Assembly (NCBI GenBank): GCA_050251715.1
Contig: JBFWMG010000018.1
Coordinates: 1-64,000 of the forward strand
Length of the DNA stretch: 64,000 nucleotides
Direction: 5' to 3'
From: JBFWMG01 sp050251715
GTDB taxonomy: Bacteria > Desulfobacterota > Desulfovibrionia > Desulfovibrionales > Desulfovibrionaceae
Part shown: positions 42,807-51,121 of the stretch, piece after piece
Layout: every line of letters begins with the position of its first letter
Position numbering within the stretch: the first letter of the stretch is position 1
Notes under the pieces: model-generated
Database searches by the model: none
The model's input: only the letters and a program-made list of their open reading frames with translations
Told to the model about the DNA's origin: nothing
Translations under genes and position numbers: made by a program

Positions 42807-44870
42807 CTACTCCAGTACGTCGAACCGGGCAAACGTGAGCACCAGCCCGGCCCGGCCCTGGGTTGCCGACCGCAACGACGTGGAAAAGCCGAACAAACGG
42901 CGCATGGGGGCAAGCGCCTGCACGGTTTTCTGGCCAGCCCGGTCGAACATGTTCTCCACCTTGGCGCCCTTGGAGCCCAACAGCCCGATGGCGTCGCCCA
43001 CGAATTCGTCCGGCACCGACACCTCCACGCTCATGATGGGTTCCAGCAGCACCGGCTTTGCGGCGGCCATGGCCTCCCTGAACGCGCCCACGCACGCCAT
43101 CTGGTATCCCACGGGGCTGGAGGCGTCCAGGCGCTCCATGCCGGTCACCGTGACCAACACGTCCTGCACCGGATACCCCTTGAGCACCCCGCTCTGCATG
43201 CTGTCCTGCACGCCATGCGCCACGGCATCGATCCACGCGGCGGGCCAGGCCGTGGTGTCCACCTCGAAATGGACCTTGTTGCCCCCGTTGCGCGGCAACG
43301 GCTCGATGGTCAGGGCGACCTTGCCATAGTGCATGTCGTCGCCCAACTCGCGGTGGAACTCGCCCGAGCCCGCGCCCTTGGCGGATACGGTTTCCTGGTA
43401 CACCACCTGCGGGTTGCCCGTGCGCGGCGCCACGCCGTATTCGCGGCGCATGCGCCCCAGCACCACTTCCAAATGCAGTTCGCCCATGCCGGAAATGATG
43501 CGCTGGCCCGTGTCCTTATCCACCTCGTTGAACAAGGTCGGGTCTTCCAGCAGAAATTTTTCCAATATTTCGTCTAGCTTGTCGCCCTCTTCCTTGTTTT
43601 TGGGCTCAAGCGCCAGGCTGATGACCGGCTTGTAGGAGGCAATGGACTCAAGCAGCAGCGGATCCGGAGCCCGGCCATCCTGGGCCGGGGCAAGCAACGT
43701 GTCGCCGGTGCGGGCGAACTTCATGCCCGCAGCGGCCACGATCTCGCCCGCCAAGGCCTGGTCCACCTTTTCCTTGTGGCCCGCGTGCATGCGGAACAGG
43801 CGCGCCACGCGCTCTTCCTTGTCCTGGGTCACGTTCATGACCGCATCGCCCTCGCCCAACGCGCCGGAATAGAGGCGCATGAGCGCCAACTTGCGCCCCG
43901 TTTCCATGGTCACCTTGAAGACCAGGGCGGCCAACGGCTCCTTCCAGGACGGCGGCAGGGTCCGCTTTTCCCTGGTCGCCTTGAGCACGGCCACGGCGGG
44001 CGCCGCATCCTCGGGGCTGGGCAGATAGTCGCACACCGCGTCCAGCACCGGCTGCACGCCCGCATTCTTCAACGCGGAACCGCACAGCACGGGCACCAGT
44101 TGCATGGCCACCGTGGCCTTGCGGATGGCGGCGCGCACATCAGCCACGGCAATGGCCTCGCCTCCCAGATACTGCTCCAGCAACGCGTCATCGGTCTCGG
44201 CAAGGGTTTCCAGCAGCGTCTCGCGCCACGGACCGGCCATGTCGGCGTCTTTGCCCTCCAGGGGCAGGCGGCGGTATGCCGCGCCCTGGTCCTCGGGGTC
44301 GAACTCCAGCCGCTCCATGGTCACCAGGTCGATGACCGCCTCGAAATCCTGGCCCTGGCCCACCGGAATCTGCAAGGCCAGCGGGTTGGCCTTGAGCTTG
44401 GTGCGCATGGCGTCCAGCACGGCCTCGAAATCCGCGCCCAGCCGGTCCATCTTGTTCACGAAGGCGAGCTTGGGCACATGGAATTTTTCAGACTGCCGCC
44501 ACACGGTCTCGGACTGGGGCTCCACGCCGCCCACGGCGCAGAACACGCCCACCGCGCCGTCCAGCACGCGCAGGGAACGCTCGACCTCGATGGTGAAATC
44601 CACGTGGCCGGGCGTGTCGATGATGTTGATGGTCTTGTCGTTCCACACGCAGGTGGTGCAGGCCGAGGTGATGGTGATGCCCCGTTCCTGCTCCTCGGGC
44701 ATGAAATCCATGGTGGCGGTGCCTTCGTGCACCTCGCCCATGCGGTGGATCTTGTGGGTGTAAAAGAGAATGCGCTCGGTCAGCGTGGTCTTGCCCGCGT
44801 CGATGTGCGCGATGATGCCGATGTTGCGCAGCTTGGCGAGATAGTTCTTGGCAACGGCTTTCTTGCTCAT
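42807..44870 (-). CDS. Elongation factor G (paralogue)
   Basis: A 687-aa translational GTPase with all EF-G domains: G domain motifs AHIDAGKTT, DTPGHVDF and NKMDRLG, the GITITSACTT switch, domain II, and domains III-V ending ALAPMRRLFGFSTSLRSATQGRAG. It is not in the str operon (no rpsL, rpsG or tuf beside it), so it may be a second, fusA2-like copy, or the only one if the operon is split in this genome. The ribosome-binding site is weak. It likely acts in translocation or recycling. Confidence 0.9.
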   Translation of the reverse strand: MSKKAVAKNYLAKLRNIGIIAHIDAGKTTLTERILFYTHKIHRMGEVHEGTATMDFMPEEQERGITITSACTTCVWNDKTINIIDTPGHVDFTIEVERSLRVLDGAVGVFCAVGGVEPQSETVWRQSEKFHVPKLAFVNKMDRLGADFEAVLDAMRTKLKANPLALQIPVGQGQDFEAVIDLVTMERLEFDPEDQGAAYRRLPLEGKDADMAGPWRETLLETLAETDDALLEQYLGGEAIAVADVRAAIRKATVAMQLVPVLCGSALKNAGVQPVLDAVCDYLPSPEDAAPAVAVLKATREKRTLPPSWKEPLAALVFKVTMETGRKLALMRLYSGALGEGDAVMNVTQDKEERVARLFRMHAGHKEKVDQALAGEIVAAAGMKFARTGDTLLAPAQDGRAPDPLLLESIASYKPVISLALEPKNKEEGDKLDEILEKFLLEDPTLFNEVDKDTGQRIISGMGELHLEVVLGRMRREYGVAPRTGNPQVVYQETVSAKGAGSGEFHRELGDDMHYGKVALTIEPLPRNGGNKVHFEVDTTAWPAAWIDAVAHGVQDSMQSGVLKGYPVQDVLVTVTGMERLDASSPVGYQMACVGAFREAMAAAKPVLLEPIMSVEVSVPDEFVGDAIGLLGSKGAKVENMFDRAGQKTVQALAPMRRLFGFSTSLRSATQGRAGLVLTFARFDVLE

Positions 44871-44942
44871 GGGGCATGATGCAGCGCAGGCTGCGTGTTA
44901 CGGAGCGCTCCTGGTTCCTGGCAGCGTCCGGTTACCGTCAAT

Positions 44943-45818
44943 TCAACCGCAAAGCCCCACCCGGCGGGTGCGGAAAAACGCCGGCCCCAGGTCCGGCCAC
45001 ATCCAGCACCCTTCATGCCCCGGCCCCAGCACAACCGGGGCGTGGACCACGGCGCTCGCCGCCAGATCGTCCGGCACAAAAAGCGCCCCGTACCCCTGCC
45101 CGCAACACGCGGCAAAGTCGCCGATGCGGGAGGCGAACCCCTTGGGCAGCCGCATCTTCCCGGCATTCCAGGCCGTGACGGCCATGTCGGGGTGCGCCCA
45201 GGCGAGCCCGTCCCAATCCCATGCCGCGCCCTCGCACCACACGCCGCACGTGGCGGCGCCTCTGGGCCGCCACACCACTGTGTCCAGGGCGTCCAGCGCG
45301 TCGCCGCACACGCGGCGCGGAAGCGCGGCGTCCAAAGCCACGACGCATCCCTCCGGCTCGTTGGCCGCCATCTGGCGCACCAGCTCGCCAGCCTGGGCAA
45401 AGGACAGCGCGGCCACCTGCTCCTGGCCCGCCAACTCCAAGGCGGCCAGGGCCGCGACAGGCAGGGAATCCGGCGCAGGTGCCGTCTTGCCCGCGAAAAC
45501 GACCACGATATGCGCCACCCCGGCCTGGAGCATGGGCATGAGCGCCGCGGCAAGCTTGGCCGGAGACACCGCGCCAACGGACGCCAGCAGCACCCCCCAG
45601 GCGCAGGGCGCATCCCGGCGCAGCAGCCGCCAGCCCTGCCCCGTACGCTCCGAGGACACGGCAGCGCCGCAGGCGCCGTACAAGGCGGCATGGCGGGCCA
45701 GGGTCGTCTTGACCCAGGCACGGCGTTCGGCGGGCACCGCGTCATAGGCTGCGGCAAAGCACGCGTCGCCTACGACATGGTCACCCAACCAACCGGGAAA
45801 AAGGGATATCTCACTCAT
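44943..45818 (-). CDS. Conserved-looking protein of unknown function
   Basis: A 291-aa soluble protein that I do not recognise. It is rich in Ala, Trp and Cys, with segments AALMPMLQAGVAHIVVVFAG and AALDTVVWRPRGAA that suggest alternating strands and helices, loosely like a Rossmann or aldehyde/histidinol-dehydrogenase fold, but no catalytic motif is clear. The start is either the ATG at 45818 or a GTG four codons earlier. Length, codon use and the lack of a competing frame support a real gene. It lies between bamD's terminator and the EF-G gene. Confidence 0.65.
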   Translation of the reverse strand: MSEISLFPGWLGDHVVGDACFAAAYDAVPAERRAWVKTTLARHAALYGACGAAVSSERTGQGWRLLRRDAPCAWGVLLASVGAVSPAKLAAALMPMLQAGVAHIVVVFAGKTAPAPDSLPVAALAALELAGQEQVAALSFAQAGELVRQMAANEPEGCVVALDAALPRRVCGDALDALDTVVWRPRGAATCGVWCEGAAWDWDGLAWAHPDMAVTAWNAGKMRLPKGFASRIGDFAACCGQGYGALFVPDDLAASAVVHAPVVLGPGHEGCWMWPDLGPAFFRTRRVGLCG

Positions 45819-45854
45819 TGGGTCCGCCACGGATTGCCGCTGTGCCCCGCCCCA

Positions 45855-45890
45855 TGAAAAAAGGCTTCCGCTGCATGCAACGGAAGCCTT
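45855..45890 (-). terminator. Terminator of trxA-trxB-bamD
   Basis: On the minus strand AAGGCTTCCG-TTGCATGCAG-CGGAAGCCTT is followed by TTTT. It begins 10 nt after the bamD stop. Confidence 0.92.
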
Positions 45891-45899
45891 GAACGCGGG

Positions 45900-46637
45900 C
45901 TACAGCCAATCGAAATAGTCTCTCCAGGAACCTTCCATGCGGTCCAAGGTCTGCTGGGACTGCTTTTCCTGAAATTTCAAATAGGCAAGTTCCGACCGCT
46001 TGGTCACGTAGTCCGACACGCCGGGCAGATCGGCGAAATTGGCGAGCACGAAACGATAGCGCTCCCATGCCGCCTGGTACTTCTCCGTGCGCCAATAGAA
46101 ATCGGCCACAAAGATCTCGTGGTCCGCCACGATGCGGCGGCAGGAGTCGATATGCGCCACCGCCTTGGCGGCGTATTCGGAGTCGGGAAACGACTCACGC
46201 AGGCGGTAGAAGTACTGCAACGCCTCGGTGACCGGATAGTTGGGCTTGTCGATGGAGGTGAACGTCTTCAGGTTCGACAGGCCGATCTGGTAGAGCACAT
46301 AGGGAATTTCCTTATTGCTCGGATGCAGCGATTCGAACTCGGAATAGGCGTCCGCCGCCTCGTGAAACTTTTCGTCCAGGAAAAAGGCGTCGCCAAGGGC
46401 GAGTTCCGCCTGCGGCGTATAGGGGCTGAACGGATAGCGGTCCTTGAGCTGCGTGAACTGCTCCGCCGCCTTGGAATAGTTCTTTTCCTGCATGGCCTCC
46501 TTGCCCAGTTCGAACAACTCCTGTGCGGTGTCGTCGGGCGGGGGGAGAAGGAAATAGTCAATAATGCCGCAGCCGGTCGCAAACAGCAACACCACCATCG
46601 ACACGCAACGCGCCAACAGCGCCAACCGGTTATTCAT
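45900..46637 (-). CDS. bamD: Outer membrane protein assembly factor BamD
   Basis: BamD is the essential lipoprotein of the BAM complex that inserts outer-membrane beta-barrels. The 245-aa protein has a lipobox (MVVLLFATGC) and TPR-like repeats typical of BamD/YfiO (ELFELGKEAMQEKNYSKAAEQF, AELALGDAFFLDEKFHEAADAY). It overlaps the 3' end of trxB by 8 nt and should be coupled to it. The ATG at 46637 is chosen for its spacing from GGA; another ATG is two codons upstream. Confidence 0.93.
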   Translation of the reverse strand: MNNRLALLARCVSMVVLLFATGCGIIDYFLLPPPDDTAQELFELGKEAMQEKNYSKAAEQFTQLKDRYPFSPYTPQAELALGDAFFLDEKFHEAADAYSEFESLHPSNKEIPYVLYQIGLSNLKTFTSIDKPNYPVTEALQYFYRLRESFPDSEYAAKAVAHIDSCRRIVADHEIFVADFYWRTEKYQAAWERYRFVLANFADLPGVSDYVTKRSELAYLKFQEKQSQQTLDRMEGSWRDYFDWL

Positions 46638-47553
46638 GCGCATGTTCCATGAACAGGAAGGACGCATGCGCGGCCGTGGCGCCGTCGCCCACGGCGGTGG
46701 CCACCTGGCGGCACATCTTGGAGCGGATATCGCCCGCCGCGAAGATGCCGGGCAGGTTGGTGTGCATTTCCGTGTCCGTGATGATGAAGCCGCCGGCGTC
46801 GCGTGCCACGCCCTTGGGCAGATAGGAGGCGCTGGGCTCCATGCCCACGAAGATGAACACGCCGTTCACGGTCAGGGTGGATTGCTCGCCGGTCTTGCAG
46901 TTTTCCAACAACAGGCCGGTCACGTCGCTTTCGCCGACAAACGCCGCAACCACCGTGTCGTACATGACCTCGATCTTGTCGTTGAGGAGCACCTTTTCCT
47001 GGTAGATGCGGTCGCCACGGAATTCGCAGCGGCGATGCACCAGATACACCTTGCTGACCAGCTTGGTCAGATAGAGCGCCTCTTCCAGCGCGGAATTGCC
47101 GCCGCCAATGACCGCGACTTCCTGGCCGCGATAGAAATTGCCGTCGCACAGGGCGCAGTAGGAGACGCCCCTGCCCGTCAGCTCTTTTTCGCGGGGCAGG
47201 CCCAGCTTGCGATAGCTTGCGCCGGAGCAGACGATGACCGTCTTGGCCTCGATCCACTCCTCGCCTACCAGGATGCGGTTCTTGTAGGGAACGTGCTCAA
47301 TGATCTTGACCTCGTCGCCAAAGCGATCAAGGGGGTAGGCATCCAGGTGCGCCGCGAAAATGTCGGCAAGCTCATAGCCCTTCACGCCCGTGGGAAAACC
47401 GGGGTAGTTCTCCACTTCCTCGGTCATGAGCACCTGGCCGCCGGGAGACAACTTCTCGACAAGGGCGGTTTTCGCCCCGGACCTCAAAAGATAAAGGGCG
47501 GCCGTGATACCCGCCGGACCGCCCCCGATGACTACACTGTCGTATTGCTTCAT
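46630..47553 (-). CDS. trxB: Thioredoxin reductase
   Basis: Reduces thioredoxin with NADPH. The 307-aa flavoprotein has the FAD motif IGGGPAGITAALYLL, the redox-active CALCDG near residue 137, the NADPH motif VIGGGNSALEEALYL and the C-terminal FAAGDIRSK. Its ATG overlaps the trxA stop (ATGA), so the reductase and its substrate are translated together. It continues into bamD. Confidence 0.95.
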   Translation of the reverse strand: MKQYDSVVIGGGPAGITAALYLLRSGAKTALVEKLSPGGQVLMTEEVENYPGFPTGVKGYELADIFAAHLDAYPLDRFGDEVKIIEHVPYKNRILVGEEWIEAKTVIVCSGASYRKLGLPREKELTGRGVSYCALCDGNFYRGQEVAVIGGGNSALEEALYLTKLVSKVYLVHRRCEFRGDRIYQEKVLLNDKIEVMYDTVVAAFVGESDVTGLLLENCKTGEQSTLTVNGVFIFVGMEPSASYLPKGVARDAGGFIITDTEMHTNLPGIFAAGDIRSKMCRQVATAVGDGATAAHASFLFMEHAHE

Positions 47554-47873
47554 GAGAGTGCTTTTTGCGTAATCATTTCCTTGATGCTGCTCTTGGAAAC
47601 GGCACCGGTGATTTGTTCAAGAACCTCGCCATCCTTGAACAGGATAAGCGTGGGGATGGCACGGATGCCATATTTGCTCGGTGATGCCGGATTTTCATCG
47701 ACATTCATCTTAAAAATCTTGACTTTACCGGCATATTCGGTCGCCAGCTCGTCGATGACCGGCCCCATAGCGCGGCAGGGACCGCACCACGGCGCCCAGA
47801 AATCGACCAGCACAGGCTGTTCGGACTTCAGGACTTCTTCTTCGAAACTGCTGTCGGTGATTTGATCGGCCAT
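47550..47873 (-). CDS. trxA: Thioredoxin
   Basis: A 107-aa thioredoxin with the classic active site WCGPC at about residues 29-33, and AIPTLILFKDGE with the cis-proline. AAAGGAG precedes the ATG. It opens the trxA-trxB-bamD unit and has a good promoter. Confidence 0.97.
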   Translation of the reverse strand: MADQITDSSFEEEVLKSEQPVLVDFWAPWCGPCRAMGPVIDELATEYAGKVKIFKMNVDENPASPSKYGIRAIPTLILFKDGEVLEQITGAVSKSSIKEMITQKALS

Positions 47874-47971
47874 GCCCCACTCCTTTATGGTAATCAGATG
47901 TCCATATCGTTTACATCAAGCCTGAAGAACGGCTATGGACGCTTTGCGTCCGCTACCTGCCACGGTTACGA

Positions 47972-48000
47972 AACATAATGACGGCCACGGGGTACGTCAA
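47972..48000 (-). promoter_or_regulatory. Sigma-70 promoter of trxA-trxB-bamD
   Basis: On the minus strand TTGACG (47995-48000), 17 nt, TATGTT (47972-47977). The -35 box overlaps the tsaD stop codon. Confidence 0.72.
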
Positions 48001-49103
48001 GCAGTAACACACGCCCCCTTGCCAGGCAACCGACGACACCCCGCCTCATAATCCCACGGAATGGGCTTGCCTCGCGGCACGGCGTCAAGCTCCAGCCCGT
48101 GAAACAGTCCGGCCGCGGCGAGACGCTCGCCCGCATAGGCTATCATCGCCCCATTATCCGTACAAAGTTCCAGGGGCGGAAGCAAGAGCGGCACACGGTT
48201 TTTAGCCGCCAGCAAGGCCATGGCCCCGCGTACGAAACTGTTGGCCGCCACCCCGCCCGCCACAATGCACGACGCCACGGGCCCAACCCGGTCAAAGGCG
48301 CGTTGCAGCTTGATGCGCAACGTATCCGCCACCGCATGGTTGAACGAGGCGCACATGTCCGCAAGCTCCTGGCTCACGCCCTGCCCGGCCAGCGCCGCAT
48401 CCGGGTCGGCCAAGGCCGCGAAGCGCAGATGCTCCCGGGCCGCTATATGCGTGGCCACGGCGGTTTTCAGGCCGCTGAAGCTGAAATCGCAATTCTGGTT
48501 CTCCAGATAGGGACGCGGAAACATGTCCGGGACCATGGTCCCGCGCCGCCCCAGGGCGTCCACGAAACGCCCCCCCGGATAGGGCAGGTTGAGCATCTTG
48601 GCCACCTTGTCGTAGGCCTCGCCCGCCGCGTCGTCCAGGGTGCGCCCCAGCAACTCGAAATCCGTGTCCGACCGGATGCGATAGATATGGGTGTGGCCAC
48701 CCGAAACCAGCAGCCCCAGCGCGGGAAACGCAATGGGACCATGCAGGCCCGGAGCCAGGAGATGCGCATGCAGATGGTTCACGCCCACCAGCCGCGCGCC
48801 CAGGCCAAGGGCAAGCCCCTTGGCGAACCCCAAACCGGTCAACAGGCAGCCCAGCAGACCGGGACCGCGCGCCACGGCCACCACGTCGATATCCCGCGGC
48901 CCAACGCCCGTCTTGGCCAGCAACTCGTCGTAGAGTGGCCCCAGCAGGCGGTAGTGCTCGCGCGAGGCGATTTCCGGCACCACGCCGCCGAACAGCGCGT
49001 GCACCTCGGCCTGCGTGGCGATGACCTCGCCCAGCAGGCGGCCGTTGTCCACAAGGGCCAGCGCCGTCTCGTCGCAACTCGTCTCAATGCCCAGACAGCG
49101 CAT
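47997..49103 (-). CDS. tsaD: tRNA N6-adenosine threonylcarbamoyltransferase
   Basis: TsaD transfers the threonylcarbamoyl group to A37 of tRNA, in complex with TsaB and TsaE. The 368-aa protein has GIETSCDETALALV at the N-terminus, the metal-binding HLHAHLL, SGGHTHIYRI, and DDAAGEAYDKVAKML. The ATG overlaps the fbp stop by one base (TGATG). The partner tsaE is at 25045-25557. Confidence 0.96.
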   Translation of the reverse strand: MRCLGIETSCDETALALVDNGRLLGEVIATQAEVHALFGGVVPEIASREHYRLLGPLYDELLAKTGVGPRDIDVVAVARGPGLLGCLLTGLGFAKGLALGLGARLVGVNHLHAHLLAPGLHGPIAFPALGLLVSGGHTHIYRIRSDTDFELLGRTLDDAAGEAYDKVAKMLNLPYPGGRFVDALGRRGTMVPDMFPRPYLENQNCDFSFSGLKTAVATHIAAREHLRFAALADPDAALAGQGVSQELADMCASFNHAVADTLRIKLQRAFDRVGPVASCIVAGGVAANSFVRGAMALLAAKNRVPLLLPPLELCTDNGAMIAYAGERLAAAGLFHGLELDAVPRGKPIPWDYEAGCRRLPGKGACVTA

Positions 49104-50110
49104 CAGCCCTCTTGATAGATCTGCCGGACACGCTCCACATCAAAGGGCGAGCCAATGAAGAACGGCACGCGCTGGTGGATTTCCGTGGGTTTGATGTCCA
49201 GAATGGGATTGATGCCGTCGGTGGCCATGCCACCCGCCTGCTCGACCAGATACGACATGGGCGACGCCTCGCACATGAGCCGCAGCTTGCCGCGCGGCTT
49301 GTCCGGATCGCGGTAGTCCATGGGATACATGAAGATGCCGCCGTACAGCAGCGTACGGTGAAAATCCGCGACCAGCGAGCCGATGTAGCGCAGGCTGCAC
49401 GGCTTGGAGCGGCCGGCGTCGGCGTCCTTGAACACCTGCACCGCCTTGCAGGTGGGCTCATCCCAGTAGTTCCAGTATCCCTCGTTCACCGAGTAGATCT
49501 TGCCGCGCTCGGGAATGCGGATGTCGGGATGCGACAGCAGGAACTCGCCCACGCTTGGGTCGAGGGTGAAGCCATGCACCCCGGCGCCCGTGGAGTACAC
49601 CAGCATGGTGGACGATCCGTAGAGGATGTACCCGGCGGCCACCTGGTTGCGCCCCGGTTGCAGCACGTCGGAAAGCTCCACGTCCGTGCCCGACTCGGAC
49701 TTGCGGCGATGGATGGAGAAAATGGTGCCGATGTTGACGTTCACGTCGATGTTCGAGGAGCCGTCCAACGGATCGAAAATAAGGATGTAGTCGCCTTGGG
49801 GGAATTTGTCCGACACCCGGATCAGCTCGGCGTTTTCCTCGCTGGCCATGGCGCACAGCACGCCCGCGCGCTCCATGCGGTGGATGAGTATGGAGTTGGC
49901 GAATTCATCAAGCTTCTGCACGGTTTCGCCCTGCACGTTGATGTCGCCGGTGCTGCCCAGCGCATCCACAAGGCCAGCCTTGTTCACCTCTCGTGAAATG
50001 ATCTTGCCCGCCAGGATGAGGTTGTTCAAAAGGCTCGTGAACTGGCCGGTGGCGGCGGGCTTCATCTTTTCGTGCAGCAACAGGTGCTCGGTCACGGTAA
50101 TCTGGCGCAT
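49103..50110 (-). CDS. fbp: Fructose-1,6-bisphosphatase class I
   Basis: Hydrolyses fructose 1,6-bisphosphate, the gluconeogenic step. The 335-aa protein has the FBPase class I metal site DPLDGSSNIDVN near residue 114, ASEENAELI, and the C-terminal YLVEQAGGMATDG signature. GGAGGACACCC precedes the ATG at 50110; an in-frame upstream extension is not used. It precedes and is coupled to tsaD, and has its own promoter. Confidence 0.97.
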   Translation of the reverse strand: MRQITVTEHLLLHEKMKPAATGQFTSLLNNLILAGKIISREVNKAGLVDALGSTGDINVQGETVQKLDEFANSILIHRMERAGVLCAMASEENAELIRVSDKFPQGDYILIFDPLDGSSNIDVNVNIGTIFSIHRRKSESGTDVELSDVLQPGRNQVAAGYILYGSSTMLVYSTGAGVHGFTLDPSVGEFLLSHPDIRIPERGKIYSVNEGYWNYWDEPTCKAVQVFKDADAGRSKPCSLRYIGSLVADFHRTLLYGGIFMYPMDYRDPDKPRGKLRLMCEASPMSYLVEQAGGMATDGINPILDIKPTEIHQRVPFFIGSPFDVERVRQIYQEG

Positions 50111-50166
50111 GGGTGTCCTCCGTGTCGTATCCATCTTGGCCGCGGCATCACTGTCCCGGCTTGGAA

Positions 50167-50195
50167 TATATACTACATCCGGCCCGGTCAATCAA
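50167..50195 (-). promoter_or_regulatory. Promoter of fbp-tsaD
   Basis: On the minus strand TTGATT (50190-50195), 17 nt, TATATA (50167-50172). The -35 overlaps the last codons of the upstream lipoprotein gene. Confidence 0.65.
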
Positions 50196-50970
50196 CGGAA
50201 GATGCATAGATAATACGGAATTCACCAAGATAGCGGGCAACCCAGGCAAAGGTCGGATCACCGTCCTCGTTCTCGATGACGCCATAGACCTTTTCCTTGA
50301 GCAACTCCGGCCAGGGCTGGTTCTTCAGGGACAGCGACGCGGGATCGTGCTTGCCGGTCCACAGGTAGTCCTCGCTGGTCATGATTATCAGCTCGTCGGG
50401 ATTGGGACAGAACCTGACCAGCGGCGCAAGGTCGAAATGCACCACGATAAGCCCCGCCATGACGTTTTCCTTGAAAAACGGCTCGCCCAGATAGATCTCC
50501 GGGCCAAGGGGGGTCATTTCGTAGTGGGCGCGTATGCGGCGGTCCGTCCACGCGTCGCCATAGGCCAGCAACGGCGCGACATCCACCGGCTTGAGCGGCA
50601 TCAGGGTCTTTCCGGCCAGCTCCGTGCCGTTGGTGTCCACCACCGTCACGCCGGAAATCCAGGGATAGGACGACGTCAGACCCTCGATCCAGGTGTCCTC
50701 GGGAAAGATATCCTTGTTGGCCATGTACCGGATGAGCGACTCCACCCACAGGTCCACGGGCATGATGAGGCGGGCGAGCTTTTGGTTCTCGTCCTCGATG
50801 TCATCGGTTTTCTTCAGATCGATCTTGGGATCGGGATTGACATATTCCCGGTAGAGCTGCTTGGTGTCGTCCCAGGTGCTCTCCCAGGCATTCTGCACGG
50901 TGGCGCAACCTCCGGCAAGCAGCGTGCATGCCGCAAGAAAAGCGCACAACAAGCGGGTCGCTTGATTCAC
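50188..50970 (-). CDS. Lipoprotein, possibly with a Cache-like sensory fold
   Basis: A 260-aa predicted lipoprotein: the signal peptide ends LLAGGC and the mature protein has an acidic helical start (DPKIDLKKTDDIEDENQKLA). The alpha/beta part (SYPWISGVTVVDTNGTELAG, YEMTPLGPEIYLGEPFFKEN, AGLIVVHFDLAPLV) resembles the ligand-binding PAS-like/Cache folds of extracytoplasmic sensors, an inference from motif order only. The start is GTG at 50970 with AAGGGGA 8-9 nt upstream. Its own terminator is not visible; the fbp promoter overlaps its end. Confidence 0.75.
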   Translation of the reverse strand: MNQATRLLCAFLAACTLLAGGCATVQNAWESTWDDTKQLYREYVNPDPKIDLKKTDDIEDENQKLARLIMPVDLWVESLIRYMANKDIFPEDTWIEGLTSSYPWISGVTVVDTNGTELAGKTLMPLKPVDVAPLLAYGDAWTDRRIRAHYEMTPLGPEIYLGEPFFKENVMAGLIVVHFDLAPLVRFCPNPDELIIMTSEDYLWTGKHDPASLSLKNQPWPELLKEKVYGVIENEDGDPTFAWVARYLGEFRIIYASSVD

Positions 50971-51037
50971 GTATAGTCCCCTTGGTCAGGCTTTTGAAAA
51001 CAACATGCGGACCCGCCAGCGGCGTGTCCGCAGCCCG

Positions 51038-51059
51038 AAAAAATCCGGCCAGGCCGGAT
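51038..51059 (-). terminator. Terminator of the ftsB-TPR cluster
   Basis: On the minus strand ATCCGGCC-T-GGCCGGAT is followed by TTTTT. It lies 62 nt after the TPR gene and before the lipoprotein gene. Confidence 0.8.
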
Positions 51060-51121
51060 AAGAACGCAACGCGGTCCGGCAATGGACCCGGCGGCGGATC
51101 GGCGTTGCGCCGTGTACGGCA

